In this document: in pieces, positions 24,678-33,845 of the stretch
How positions within the stretch are numbered: position 1 is the stretch's first letter
Layout of the letters: each line of letters begins with the position of its first letter
From: Kitasatospora sp. DSM 101779
GTDB taxonomy: Bacteria > Actinomycetota > Actinomycetes > Streptomycetales > Streptomycetaceae
Reading direction: 5' to 3'
Assembly (NCBI RefSeq): GCF_025655475.1
Contig: NZ_JAHTIK010000001.1
Location: 7,955,240-8,019,239 of the forward strand
DNA: 64,000 nucleotides
Position numbers and translations under genes: made by a program
The notes under the pieces: generated by a model
What the model saw: the letters and a program-made list of their open reading frames with translations, nothing else
Told to the model about the DNA's origin: nothing
Database searches by the model: none

Positions 24678-26384
24678 ATGAGCGAGCAGACGTCCATCGC
24701 CCCCCTCGCCGCCCGGCAGCAACTGATGACCGAGCCCGAGCTCGGCGCCGGGAACTTCCTCGACCACGCCATCGCCGCCAACCCCAACCGGGCGGTGCCG
24801 TACCTCTACACCCACCGCACCGACCACCGCGGTGCCGTCGTGCTGCGCGGCCACAGCCTGCTGGACGTCGCCGCGCTCCGCGACCGGTACGCCGCCTGGT
24901 ACCTGGCGAACGGGGTCCGCCCGGGCGAGCCGGTCGGCATCGTCGTCGGCGAGGGCATGGAACCGCTGCTGCACTTCCTCGCCCTCACCGCGCTGGGCGC
25001 CGTCCCCGCGCTGATCAACGACGCCATGCGGCACGACGTGATGGTGCGCTACCTCGACCACGTCGGCGTGGTCGGCGTCGTCGCGGACGACCCGACCCGG
25101 CTGGCCGCCGCCTACCGCGAGGACCCGCAGCGCCGCCCGCGGTTCATCGCGATGGCCGCCGAGATCCAGGCCTTCGACGCCTCCAAGGTGCAGCTGCCCG
25201 AGCAGTACCCGTACCGCCACGCCGCCGAGGACGTCGTCGCGCTGATCCACTCCTCGGGCACCACCGGCACACCGAAGTCGACCATGCTGGCGCACCGCCA
25301 GTTCTGGGACGGCAAGCAGCCGCGGATGGTGCGCTTCCCCGCGGAGCCGTACGACCGGCTGATGTCGCTGATGCCGCACACCCACGCGGGCGGCCTCAGC
25401 TACTTCCTCACCGCCACCCTGCTCGGCCTGCCGACCGTGGTGCTGTCCGACTGGCGGCGCGCCGTCGTGGAGCCGGTCATGGAGGCATTCCGGCCGACCA
25501 TGGTCGCCTCCTTCCCGCGGACCTTCGTCGAACTGGCCACCGGCGAGCTGCCCGTGGCCGGCGCGGCGAAGGTGCACTCCTGGTTCAACACCGGCGACAG
25601 CGCCCACCACGGGCACATCCGGCGCCTCGTCCAGCTCGGCGAGCGCCCGGCCGGGCTGATCAAGCCCTGGCTGCTGCCGCAGGAGCAGGCCGAGCAGCCC
25701 GCCCTGCCCGGCTCGCAGTTCATCGACGGCCTCGGCTCCTCCGAGATGGGCATGGCCCTGTTCGGCCAGGTCACCACACCCGAGTCCGTCCGCAACGACC
25801 GCTGCGTCGGCAAGCCGCTGGAGGTGGTGACCCGGGCCGCCGTGCTCGACGAGAGCGGCGAGGAGGTGCCCGACGGCACCGTCGGCATGCTCGGCGTCGT
25901 CACCCCGTCCCGGACGCCCGGCTACTGGAACAACCCGCGGCTGACCGCCACCTTCGAACTGTCCGGGTACTGGCTCACCGGCGACGTCGCCCGCCGCGAC
26001 GCCGACGGCGCCTTCTACCACCTCGACCGCACCGTCGACGTCATCGACACCGCCGACGGCCCCGTCTACAGCCTGCCGATCGAGGAGGTCCTGCTCGCCG
26101 ACTGCGACGACCTGGTGCAGGACTGCTCGGTGGTCGGCGTCCCCGGCGCCGCAGGGGAGGGCCAGCGGCCCGTCGCCGTCGTCCGCCTGCAGGCCGGTGC
26201 CGCGCACGCCGGCGCCGAGGACGTGCTGCTCGCGGCCAACAAGGCGCTCGCCGACACCGGGCTCGCCGCGCTCGCGGCCGTCAGCATCGCCCGGACCCCG
26301 GAGGACTTCCCGCTCGGGCCCACCGGCAAGGTGCTCAAGCGCGAACTCCGCACCCGCTTCGCCACCCTCTTCACCGGCCAGTAG
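24678..26384 (+). CDS. AMP-forming acyl/aryl ligase (ANL superfamily)
   Basis: A 568-residue adenylate-forming enzyme resembling acyl-CoA synthetases more than NRPS adenylation domains. It has the P-loop IHSSGTTGTPKST, a GLGSSEMG motif in place of the usual YGxTE, WLTGDVARRDADG (the TGD aspartate) and a C-terminal catalytic Lys in PTGKVLKRELR. It should activate a carboxylic acid for transfer to CoA, a carrier or an amine. ATG 24678 follows CAGGAGAG. A 165-bp gap separates it from the oxidase gene, with an A/T-richer patch (about 24630-24660) that could hold an internal promoter. Confidence 0.8.
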   Translation: MSEQTSIAPLAARQQLMTEPELGAGNFLDHAIAANPNRAVPYLYTHRTDHRGAVVLRGHSLLDVAALRDRYAAWYLANGVRPGEPVGIVVGEGMEPLLHFLALTALGAVPALINDAMRHDVMVRYLDHVGVVGVVADDPTRLAAAYREDPQRRPRFIAMAAEIQAFDASKVQLPEQYPYRHAAEDVVALIHSSGTTGTPKSTMLAHRQFWDGKQPRMVRFPAEPYDRLMSLMPHTHAGGLSYFLTATLLGLPTVVLSDWRRAVVEPVMEAFRPTMVASFPRTFVELATGELPVAGAAKVHSWFNTGDSAHHGHIRRLVQLGERPAGLIKPWLLPQEQAEQPALPGSQFIDGLGSSEMGMALFGQVTTPESVRNDRCVGKPLEVVTRAAVLDESGEEVPDGTVGMLGVVTPSRTPGYWNNPRLTATFELSGYWLTGDVARRDADGAFYHLDRTVDVIDTADGPVYSLPIEEVLLADCDDLVQDCSVVGVPGAAGEGQRPVAVVRLQAGAAHAGAEDVLLAANKALADTGLAALAAVSIARTPEDFPLGPTGKVLKRELRTRFATLFTGQ

Positions 26385-26390
26385 CCCCTG

Positions 26391-27785
26391 ATGGACCACC
26401 ACGCTATCCGGCAGCCGTACCAGTACGTACGGACCGCCCTGGCCGAGCCGGACTGGCGCCGGCTGCCGGGCTGGCGCGGCGTCACCGAGGCCCAGTGGCG
26501 CGACGCCCAGTGGCAGCGCGCACACTGCGTCAAGAACCCCCGACAGCTGCGCGATGTCGCAGGCGCCCTGCTCACCGACCGGTTCTACGAGGAACTCGCC
26601 GCCGACCAGGCCGAGTCCGCGACGATGCCGATGCTGCTGCCGCCGCAGATGCTCAACACGATGGCGCCGCACGCCCCGGACGACCCCGCGGCGTTCACCG
26701 CGGCGTTCCTCGCCGACCCGGTGCGGCGCTACATGCTGCCCGTGCGCGCCGACCGGCACCCGCAGTGGCCGAGCCACCCCAAGGCCGAACGGGACTCGCT
26801 GCACGAGGCCGACATGTGGGTCGCGGAGGGCCTCACCCACCGCTACCCGACCAAGGTGCTGGCCGAACTGGTCGCCACCTGCCCGCAGTACTGCGGCCAC
26901 TGCACCCGGATGGACCTGGTCGGCACCTCCACCCCCCAGGTCGCCAAGACCCGGCTGGTGCTGCGGCCCGTCGACCGGCAGGAGCAGATGCTCGACTACC
27001 TCAAACGCACCCCGGCCGTGCGCGACGTGGTGGTCTCCGGCGGCGACCTCGCCAACGTGCCCTGGCCGCAACTGGAGTCGTTCCTCCTCCGGCTGCTCGA
27101 CCTCGGATCGGTGCGCGACATCCGGCTCGCCAGCAAGGCCGTCGTCGGCCTGCCGCAGCACTGGCTGCAGCCGCACGTCCTGGCCGGCCTCGGCCGGGTG
27201 GCGGCGCTCGCCGCCCGCCGCTCGGTCAACCTCGCGGTGCACACCCACGCCAACCACGTGCGGTCGGTGACCCCGTTGGTCGCCGAGGCCGCCCGGGCCA
27301 TGCTCGACGCGGGCGTCCGCGACGTCCGCAACCAGGGCGTGCTGATGCGCGGCGTCAACGACACCCCCGAGGACCTGCTCGACCTCTGCTTCGCCCTCCA
27401 GGGCGAGGCGAACATCCTGCCCTACTACTTCTACCTCTGCGACCTGATCCCCGGCGCCGAGCACTGGCGGACCCCGCTCCACGAGGCCCAGCGCCTCCAG
27501 GAGGCGATCATGGGCTACCTGCCGGGCTACGCCACACCGCGGCTGGTCTGCGACGTCCCGCACGTCGGCAAGCGCTGGGTGCACCAGGCCGTGGCCTACG
27601 ACCGCGAACGCGGCATCTCGTACTGGACGAAGAACTACCGCACCGCCCTGGAACTCCGCGCCCCCGACGGCACGGCACCCGAGGACCCGCTGGAGCAGCG
27701 CCACCCCTACTACGACCCGGTCGACACCCTGCCGGAGACCGGCCGCCGCTGGTGGTCCGAGCAGTCCGCACCGCCCGGCGGCTGA
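26391..27785 (+). CDS. KamA-type radical SAM 2,3-aminomutase
   Basis: A 464-residue protein of the lysine 2,3-aminomutase family. Radical SAM cluster cysteines are Cys164, Cys168 and Cys171 in TCPQYCGHCTR; a PLP-binding Lys is expected at Lys394 in VPHVGKRW. Asp351 (LCDLIPG) and Asp388 (VCDVPHV) align with the two aspartates (Asp293, Asp330 in the Clostridium enzyme) that bind the substrate side-chain amine, and keep the same 37-residue spacing. This favours a basic substrate such as L-lysine, giving beta-lysine, rather than glutamate. Starts 6 bp after the ligase stop, so one operon. Actinobacterial members occur in beta-lysine antibiotic clusters. Confidence 0.85.
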   Translation: MDHHAIRQPYQYVRTALAEPDWRRLPGWRGVTEAQWRDAQWQRAHCVKNPRQLRDVAGALLTDRFYEELAADQAESATMPMLLPPQMLNTMAPHAPDDPAAFTAAFLADPVRRYMLPVRADRHPQWPSHPKAERDSLHEADMWVAEGLTHRYPTKVLAELVATCPQYCGHCTRMDLVGTSTPQVAKTRLVLRPVDRQEQMLDYLKRTPAVRDVVVSGGDLANVPWPQLESFLLRLLDLGSVRDIRLASKAVVGLPQHWLQPHVLAGLGRVAALAARRSVNLAVHTHANHVRSVTPLVAEAARAMLDAGVRDVRNQGVLMRGVNDTPEDLLDLCFALQGEANILPYYFYLCDLIPGAEHWRTPLHEAQRLQEAIMGYLPGYATPRLVCDVPHVGKRWVHQAVAYDRERGISYWTKNYRTALELRAPDGTAPEDPLEQRHPYYDPVDTLPETGRRWWSEQSAPPGG

Positions 27786-27842
27786 GCCGCTGCAGGACCA
27801 CCCGCCCCGCACCCCGCCTGCGACACCCCTGTGAGGACGACG

Positions 27843-28919
27843 ATGACCCCACCCGTACCGCAGCAGCCGGACACCGGATCCGACACCGGCCCCGGCGGCC
27901 CGCTGCGCCGGATGTGCTGGATCTTCCCCGACCGCGAGTCGACCCGCACCGGCGCCATGTGGAAGCACTACTTCTGGGACATGTACGCCGAGATCGCCGG
28001 GGCCATGGGGATGAGCTGGACGCGGCACTCGCCCGACGCCGTCACCGTCGACGGCACCGACCTCCGCCGGCCCCGCGTGTACGTCGACGACCAGGAGGTC
28101 AGCCCGCAGGACACCCTCTTTGTCACCGCGCTCTACTCGCTGCCCTACCAGTCGATGGACATCTTCAACCAGTACGCGCTGTACGCCGTGCTGGAGCAGG
28201 CCGGCTTCTACCTGCCGTTCCCGCCGCAGACGTCGCTCATCGGCAACGACAAGCTGGCCAGCCTGCTGTACCTCGCCGACGCACCCGTGCCGCCGATCCC
28301 GTCGGTGCGGATCGGCTCCGGCCGCGACGTCGGCAAGCACCTGTACGAGGTCGCGCTCGGTGGCATGAGCTACCCGGCGATCGTCAAGCCGGCCGGCTGG
28401 TGCGGCGGCGGCGGGATCAACCTGGCGCGCAGCGCCGAGGACGTCCGCGGCCTCGCCAGCCTCGCCCAGGGCGGCGACACCACCCTCGTCGTCCAGCCCT
28501 ACCTCGGCGACGGCACCGTCGACCACCGGATCTACGTCGTCGACGGCAAGCCGTACGCGATGCTCAAGCGCATCCCCGAGGCCGGCTCGCCGGTCGCCAA
28601 CGCCAGCCGCGGCGGCACCATGCAGTTCGCCGACATCCCGGACGAACTCGCCGTCGCCACCACCTGGTTCGCCGAGCGGCTGCCGATCCCGTTCTTCTGT
28701 ATCGACTTCCTGCACGACGGCGAACGGTTCTGGTTCTCCGAACTCGAACCGGACGGCGTGATCGCCCCCGACTTCGAGGACCCGAACCGCTCGATCCAGC
28801 GGGACGTCACCCGCGCCCGCTTCGCCGCCTACCGGGACGCCCACGCGAAGTGGCTCGCCGACCGCGGCGAGGCCCCCGCCGACACGGACGCCGCCACGAG
28901 CCGGCCGGAAGCGAGCTGA
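27843..28919 (+). CDS. ATP-grasp ligase
   Basis: A 358-residue ATP-grasp enzyme of the RimK/GshB type, which joins a carboxylate to an amine through an acylphosphate. The central and C-terminal ATP-binding regions are visible: YPAIVKPAGWCGGGGINLAR (about 180-199), VVQPYLGDGTVDHRIYVVDG, and the Mg-binding end IDFLHDGERFWFSELEPDGV. The N-terminal 120 residues form the pre-ATP-grasp domain, including KHYFWDMYAEIAG. ATG 27843 follows GTGAGGACG. In this cluster it is a good candidate for amide bond formation without an NRPS condensation domain. Confidence 0.8.
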   Translation: MTPPVPQQPDTGSDTGPGGPLRRMCWIFPDRESTRTGAMWKHYFWDMYAEIAGAMGMSWTRHSPDAVTVDGTDLRRPRVYVDDQEVSPQDTLFVTALYSLPYQSMDIFNQYALYAVLEQAGFYLPFPPQTSLIGNDKLASLLYLADAPVPPIPSVRIGSGRDVGKHLYEVALGGMSYPAIVKPAGWCGGGGINLARSAEDVRGLASLAQGGDTTLVVQPYLGDGTVDHRIYVVDGKPYAMLKRIPEAGSPVANASRGGTMQFADIPDELAVATTWFAERLPIPFFCIDFLHDGERFWFSELEPDGVIAPDFEDPNRSIQRDVTRARFAAYRDAHAKWLADRGEAPADTDAATSRPEAS

Positions 28920-28924
28920 CACCG

Positions 28925-30142
28925 ATGTTCTCCCTCACCCCCGACGCCGTCGAACCGCGGCTGCACGTCGCCCGACGCACCCTCGAACGGCTGCGGACCG
29001 TCCCCGAGCTGGCACCCCGCTATGCCGGGCACACCGAACCGCACAGCCTCCCCGACCTGGCCGCGCTGCCGCCGCTCGCCAAGGACGACCTCAACACCGC
29101 GCTCGCCCACCTGGCACCGAAGGCCGAACACGGCGCGACCTGGCTCTTCCAGAGCGGCGGCAGCACCGGTGCCCCCAAGATCGGCTACGCACCCACCGGC
29201 TTCTACATGGCCGGCGTGCACGCCCACTGGCAGCCGCTCGGCCCCGACGACGTGTTCGTCAACGCCTGGGGCGCCGGCCGGATGTGGGGCGCCCACTTCC
29301 TCGCCGCCGCGCTCGCCGACCTCTCCGGCTGCCAGATCATCGCGGTCGGATCGGTCGCCGCCGACGAGTACCCCGACTGGCTGTCGTTCTTCGCCGCCCG
29401 CGGGGTCACCGCCATCGGCGGCACCCCGAGCGTGCTGCGGCTCTGGTTCGCGCGCGCCCGCGCCGCCGGCATCACCCTGCCCGACCTGCGCAAGGCGCTC
29501 TGGCTCGGCGAGGCCTGGCAGCCGCAGCTCGCGGAGGACCTGGCCGCCGTCGCCCCGCAGGCCCGCCGGCACGGCATGTTCGGCAGCACCGAGACCTGGG
29601 TGGTCGGCACCAACGGCCCCGAGTGCCCGGCCGACACCTTCCACACCCTGCCCGAACAGCTGGTGCACGTCGGCCCCGACGACCTGCTCGACTTCACCAC
29701 CCTCAACCCCGAGATGCTCAACCCCGTGCTCCGCTACCGCACCGGCGACGCCGGCCGCCTGGTCGCCTGCCCCTGCGGACGGCCCGGCCCGGCGATGCAG
29801 GTGCTCGGCCGCCGCGACAGCGTCGTCCAGGTCCGCGGTCTCGGCCTGCACGTCGAGGAGGTCGTCGCCCGGGCCGAGCGGGAACCCGGCGTCGCGCAGG
29901 CCCAGGTCCTGGTCACCGAACAGGGCGGCCGAGCCTGTGCCGTCGAGGTCCTGCTGCTGACCGCCCCCGGCACGGAGGTCGACACCGAGCGGCTGCGCAA
30001 GGAGATCCTCTCCGCGACCTTCACCCTCAGCACCGCCTTCCAGCACGACCCGCAGTCCTTCCGGGTACGCGCCGTCGACGCACTCATCAGCAACGGCCGC
30101 ACCGGCAAGACGTCCGACCTCGTCGTCCGGGAGGACTCGTGA
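28925..30142 (+). CDS. Phenylacetate-CoA ligase-like enzyme 1
   Basis: A 405-residue PaaK-like adenylate-forming enzyme, shorter than other ANL ligases as expected. It has the P-loop FQSGGSTGAPKIGY, YRTGDAGRLVACPCGRPGP (with the TGD aspartate and a Cys pair seen in PaaK-like proteins), a hinge RRDSVVQVRGLGLHVEEV and the C-terminal Lys in GRTGKTSDLVV. It should activate an aryl or short acid. It lies 5 bp after the ATP-grasp gene; its stop overlaps the MFS start. Confidence 0.8.
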   Translation: MFSLTPDAVEPRLHVARRTLERLRTVPELAPRYAGHTEPHSLPDLAALPPLAKDDLNTALAHLAPKAEHGATWLFQSGGSTGAPKIGYAPTGFYMAGVHAHWQPLGPDDVFVNAWGAGRMWGAHFLAAALADLSGCQIIAVGSVAADEYPDWLSFFAARGVTAIGGTPSVLRLWFARARAAGITLPDLRKALWLGEAWQPQLAEDLAAVAPQARRHGMFGSTETWVVGTNGPECPADTFHTLPEQLVHVGPDDLLDFTTLNPEMLNPVLRYRTGDAGRLVACPCGRPGPAMQVLGRRDSVVQVRGLGLHVEEVVARAEREPGVAQAQVLVTEQGGRACAVEVLLLTAPGTEVDTERLRKEILSATFTLSTAFQHDPQSFRVRAVDALISNGRTGKTSDLVVREDS

Positions 30143-31443
30143 AACCGCGCCTGCCCGTCTCGCTCGGACGGGGCTTCAACCTGTTCTGGACCGGCCAGAC
30201 CATCAGCACGGTGGGCGACCGCGTCACCGTCTTCGTCGTGCCCACCCTGATGATCTTCGTGCTGCACGCCTCCGCCCTGCAGGTCGGCATCGTGGCGATG
30301 GCCCAGTACCTCGGCATCCCGCTGCTCGGGCCGATCGCCGGCGTGCTCGTCGACCGCTGGGACAAGCGGTGGACCATGCTCGCCTGCGACCTCGTGCGGC
30401 TCGTCGCCGTCGGCATCATCCCGCTCGCCTACTGGCTCGGCTGGCTCTCCACCCCGCTGATCTTCGGCTGCGTCGCAGCGATCAGCGGCGCGACCATCTT
30501 CTTCACCGTCGGCTACCTGATCGCCGTGCCCGCCGTGGTGCCCAAGGACGACCTCGTCCGGGCCTACTCCCGCCTGGAGGGCAGCCGCTCCGTCTCCGAG
30601 GTCTCCGGTCCGTCCATCGCCGCAGCCCTCTACAGCGCACTCGGCGTCGCCGCCCTGCTCGTCGACGCCGCCAGCTACCTCGTCTCGGCGCTCTGCCTGC
30701 GCTCGATGCCCTCCTGGGGCGACCGGACGCCCGTCTCCGGCTCGGTCTGGGAGCGCCTCACCCTCGGCTTCCGGCTCAACTGGTCCGACCCGGTGCTGCG
30801 CCGGGTCGTCGTCGCCGCCATCACGCTGAACTGCGGCGGCCCCGTCTTCGTCACCGTACTGCCCGTCCTCGCCTACCGCGGACTCGGTGTCTCCGTCGCG
30901 GTGTTCGGCGCGGCCATGTCCGTCGCGGCGGTCGGCGCACTGCTCGGCGCCGTGGTCGCACCCAAGATCAGCGAGCGGTTCGGCACCGGCCGGACGATGG
31001 CGTACGGCCTCCTGCTGCACTGCCTGGTCGGCCTCGGCGTGCTCGCCGCCCCGGCGCTGCCGACCGGCCCGGTGATCGCCGTGACGATGGGCTGCTACGG
31101 CTTCTTCATGTCCTGCATCAACGTGTGCAGCGCACCCGCCCGCCAGTCCCGGATGTCCGCGCAGAACCAGGGCGTCATGCACGCCGCCTACCGCACCGTC
31201 ACCTGGGGTGTCATCCCGCTGGCCGCCCTGGTCGGCGGTTGGGCCGTCAGCCTGCTGACCGGCTCCCTCGGCATCCTCGACGCCGCCCGCGTCGTCATGG
31301 CCGGCGGCACTCTGCTCGCCGCCTTCTCCTTCCTGCCCGCGATCCGGATCCAGCCCTTGCTGGACACCGCCGAACGCGAGAAGGCCCGGGCGGCGGCCGA
31401 GGACGGGGCGGCCGACGCGGCCCTCGCGGAGCGCACCTCATGA
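30139..31443 (+). CDS. MFS transporter, probable product exporter
   Basis: A 434-residue membrane protein with about 12 helices. It resembles the DHA3-like MFS group: NLFWTGQTISTVGDRVTVFV in helix 1, the A-motif variant GVLVDRWDKRWTML between helices 2 and 3, and PKDDLVRAYSRLEGSRSVSE in the loop before helix 5. It begins with GTG 30139, overlapping the upstream stop by four bases (GTGA), and ends with an Ala/Glu-rich cytosolic tail. In the middle of a biosynthetic operon it most likely exports the product and gives self-resistance. Confidence 0.85.
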   Translation: MKPRLPVSLGRGFNLFWTGQTISTVGDRVTVFVVPTLMIFVLHASALQVGIVAMAQYLGIPLLGPIAGVLVDRWDKRWTMLACDLVRLVAVGIIPLAYWLGWLSTPLIFGCVAAISGATIFFTVGYLIAVPAVVPKDDLVRAYSRLEGSRSVSEVSGPSIAAALYSALGVAALLVDAASYLVSALCLRSMPSWGDRTPVSGSVWERLTLGFRLNWSDPVLRRVVVAAITLNCGGPVFVTVLPVLAYRGLGVSVAVFGAAMSVAAVGALLGAVVAPKISERFGTGRTMAYGLLLHCLVGLGVLAAPALPTGPVIAVTMGCYGFFMSCINVCSAPARQSRMSAQNQGVMHAAYRTVTWGVIPLAALVGGWAVSLLTGSLGILDAARVVMAGGTLLAAFSFLPAIRIQPLLDTAEREKARAAAEDGAADAALAERTS

Positions 31444-32309
31444 CCACCACGCGCAAGACCGTGCTGATCACCGGAACCTCCTCCGGTATCGGCCTGGCCA
31501 CCGCCGTCGCCGCCGCACGGGCCGGGTACGCCGTGGTCGCGACCATGCGCGAACCGGACCGCGCCGGGGCGCTGCGCGAGGCCGCCGCGCAGGCCGGCGC
31601 CGAGGTCGAGGTCCGCCGGCTCGACGTCACCGACGCCGACTCCGTCACCGCCTGCCTCGACGCCGTCGCGGGGGACCACGGACGGCTGGACGCGGTCGTC
31701 AACAACGCGGGCATCTCCAACTTCGACCCCACCCTGGAGATGTCGACCACGGCCGCGCTGCGGACCAACCTGGAGGTCAACTTCTTCGGGGTGATCGCCG
31801 TCAGCCGGGCCGCGATGCCGCTGCTGCGGGCCGCCCGCGGCAGCCTGATCACCATCGGCAGCGTGCACGGCGTCGTCGGCCAGCCGTTCAACGAGGCCTA
31901 CTGCGCAGCCAAGTTCGCCGTCGAGGGCTTCATGGAGAGCCTCGCCCCGGTCGCCGCGGCGCACGGCGTGCGGGTGTCCCTGGTGGTGCCCGGCTTCGTC
32001 CGCGGCACCAATTTCGGCATCTTCCCGGACGTCAACCGCACCACAGTCCAGGCCGCCTCCGGCCCGTACGCAGACACCTTCGCCGACTACGTCGACTGGG
32101 TCCGCACCAAGGGCTGGGAGGGCGCCGGACAGCAACCGCAGGACGTCGCCGCGGTCGTGGTCGACACCCTCGGCGCCGCCGCACCGCCCTTCCGGATCCC
32201 GGCCGGCCGGTGGGCCGCCGACTACCTCGACCAGAAACTCACCGACCGGGACGGCAGGCGCGTCCAGACCCTCGCCCGCACCTGGATCGGCCGCCCCGGC
32301 CTGCCCTAG
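31440..32309 (+). CDS. Short-chain dehydrogenase/reductase
   Basis: A 289-residue classical SDR using NAD(P)H: glycine motif TGTSSGIG at residues 11-18, NNAG near 90, catalytic Ser141, Tyr154 and Lys158 in YCAAK. The C-terminal extension (about 195-289) is longer than in minimal SDRs and should shape the substrate pocket. The ATG overlaps the MFS stop (ATGA). It could reduce the carbonyl or imine made by the flavin oxidase, or a ketone in the acyl part. Confidence 0.85.
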   Translation: MTTTRKTVLITGTSSGIGLATAVAAARAGYAVVATMREPDRAGALREAAAQAGAEVEVRRLDVTDADSVTACLDAVAGDHGRLDAVVNNAGISNFDPTLEMSTTAALRTNLEVNFFGVIAVSRAAMPLLRAARGSLITIGSVHGVVGQPFNEAYCAAKFAVEGFMESLAPVAAAHGVRVSLVVPGFVRGTNFGIFPDVNRTTVQAASGPYADTFADYVDWVRTKGWEGAGQQPQDVAAVVVDTLGAAAPPFRIPAGRWAADYLDQKLTDRDGRRVQTLARTWIGRPGLP

Positions 32310-32347
32310 GAACCGCCCTCAACCGGCGCTCGGGTGGTCGGTTCAGG

Positions 32348-32406
32348 GGCGCGTGAGGGCATCTCCCGGCCGAAGGCCGGGGGAGAACTGCGCAATTCGG
32401 ATGCGG
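32348..32406. repeat. Dispersed palindromic repeat, copy 1
   Basis: GGCGCGTGAGGGCATCTCCC then GGCCGAAGGCCGGGGGAGAA, ending near ATTCGGATGCGG, is nearly identical to 59595-59656 (a few differences in about 59 bases). The core is a hairpin with a GAA loop between CTCCCGGCC and GGCCGGGGGAG. It sits in the only long gap inside the later part of the cluster (32310-32543), which holds no gene. Confidence 0.8.
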
Positions 32407-32543
32407 GCCACCGTGTGGACCAGGGGGTGGGCCGGATCCGCGAGGAACACCACGCCCGGACTGAGCGTTCCCCCGCGCCCCTGCAAGCACCCGTGCGCCT
32501 CGAGTACACGCGCCAGCCGCCCCGACCCCCGCCCGGAGGACCC

Positions 32544-33800
32544 GTGCCCGCCAAATCCCTGCAGGAACTCGTCGACCACGCCCGCACCCGGTCGCCGTTC
32601 TACGCCGACGCCTACCGCGACGTCCCGCGGACGATCTCCCACATCACCCAGCTGCCCATCGTCGACCAGGACGCCTTCTGGGCCGCGAACCGTGCCGCCG
32701 GCAACCGCCTGCTCACCGGCCCGCTGACCGACGCCGGCGTCTACAAGTCCGGCGGCACCACCGGCGCCCCCAAACTGTCGCCGTGGACGCGCACCGAGCA
32801 CGCCGAGGCACTCACCGCCTTCGGCGCGGGCATGGTCCGGGCCGGCCTCAAGCCCGGCCACCGGGTCGCCAACCTGTTCCGCGCCGGCGAGCTCTACAGC
32901 GGCTTCCTCTTCATCGAGGGCGCCCTGCACCACGCACCGGTCGACAACGTCCGCCTGCCGGTCGGCGGCGCCGCGCCCAACGAGTACATCGCCGACCTGG
33001 TCAACGGCTTCGGCGTGCACGTCCTGGCCGGCGAACCGATGAAGCTCACCGCCGTCGCCGAACACCTCGTCCGGCGCGGCGAGAGTGCCGAATCGGTCGA
33101 ACTCCTGATGTTCGGCGGCGACCTGCTCTTCACCGACCTGCGGCCGCTGCTCGCCCGGGCCTTCCCCAAGGCGGCGATCTCCTCGATCGGCTACGCCTCC
33201 GTGGACGCCGGCCTGGTCGCCTCGCCCGTCCCCGGTGAGGACGTCCGGGTCCACGAGGCCTTCCCCGACCGCACGCTGGTCGAGATCGTCGACAGCGCGA
33301 CCGGCGAGCCGATCACCACCCCCGGCGTCCCCGGACGCGTCGTCGTCACCAACCTGTTCCGCACCCTGATGCCGATCCTGCGCTACCCGGCCGGCGACCG
33401 CGCCGAGTGGCTCGACGGGGAGTGCCGCCGCTTCCGGCTGCTCGGCCGCTCCGATGAGGGCGGCCGGGTCGGCATCGTCTCCATGCCGAGCGAGGACGTC
33501 CGCGCCGTCCTCGTCGCCGCCGACCCCGGACGGCACATCGCCGGCATGCAGATGGTGCAGCGCCGCTGGGACGGGCGGGACGGCATCGTCCTGCGCCTCG
33601 GCTGCACCGAGCAGCCCCCCGCCGATCTCGCCGAACGGCTGATCGCCGCCGTGTACGCGGCCCGCCCCACCTACCCGGAGGAGGTCGCGGCCGGCGCGAT
33701 CCACCCCCTCGCGATCGAGTGGGTGCCGCGCTCCGAGCTGGTCACCAACCCACGGACGGGCAAACTGCGCCAGGTCGTGGACGAGCGGCCGAAGGACTGA
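32544..33800 (+). CDS. Phenylacetate-CoA ligase-like enzyme 2
   Basis: A 418-residue PaaK-like adenylate-forming enzyme. Motifs: YKSGGTTGAPKLSPWT (P-loop), RYPAGDRAEW (the TGD equivalent), GRSDEGGRVG (hinge) and the C-terminal Lys in NPRTGKLRQVV. Unlike the enzyme at 28925 it lacks the CxCG segment, so the two are not recent duplicates. GTG 32544 follows GGAGGA. Last co-directional gene of the cluster; separated from the SDR by 234 bp carrying a dispersed repeat, so it may have its own promoter. Confidence 0.8.
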   Translation: MPAKSLQELVDHARTRSPFYADAYRDVPRTISHITQLPIVDQDAFWAANRAAGNRLLTGPLTDAGVYKSGGTTGAPKLSPWTRTEHAEALTAFGAGMVRAGLKPGHRVANLFRAGELYSGFLFIEGALHHAPVDNVRLPVGGAAPNEYIADLVNGFGVHVLAGEPMKLTAVAEHLVRRGESAESVELLMFGGDLLFTDLRPLLARAFPKAAISSIGYASVDAGLVASPVPGEDVRVHEAFPDRTLVEIVDSATGEPITTPGVPGRVVVTNLFRTLMPILRYPAGDRAEWLDGECRRFRLLGRSDEGGRVGIVSMPSEDVRAVLVAADPGRHIAGMQMVQRRWDGRDGIVLRLGCTEQPPADLAERLIAAVYAARPTYPEEVAAGAIHPLAIEWVPRSELVTNPRTGKLRQVVDERPKD

Positions 33801-33845
33801 CGCACCGCCGCATCGCGGGTGGACCGTCCCGCTCCCCGGAATACC

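Noticed and set aside
24627..28922. 1431-codon open frame on the minus strand
   Set aside because: It is the mirror of four well-supported plus-strand genes. Its residues are Val/Gly/Arg/Asp-rich without motifs, a usual effect of high GC at third positions.
23621..30142. 2173-codon plus-strand frame
   Set aside because: Mostly Arg/Pro-rich out-of-frame reading of the cluster genes; only its end, from 28925, is the real PaaK-like gene.
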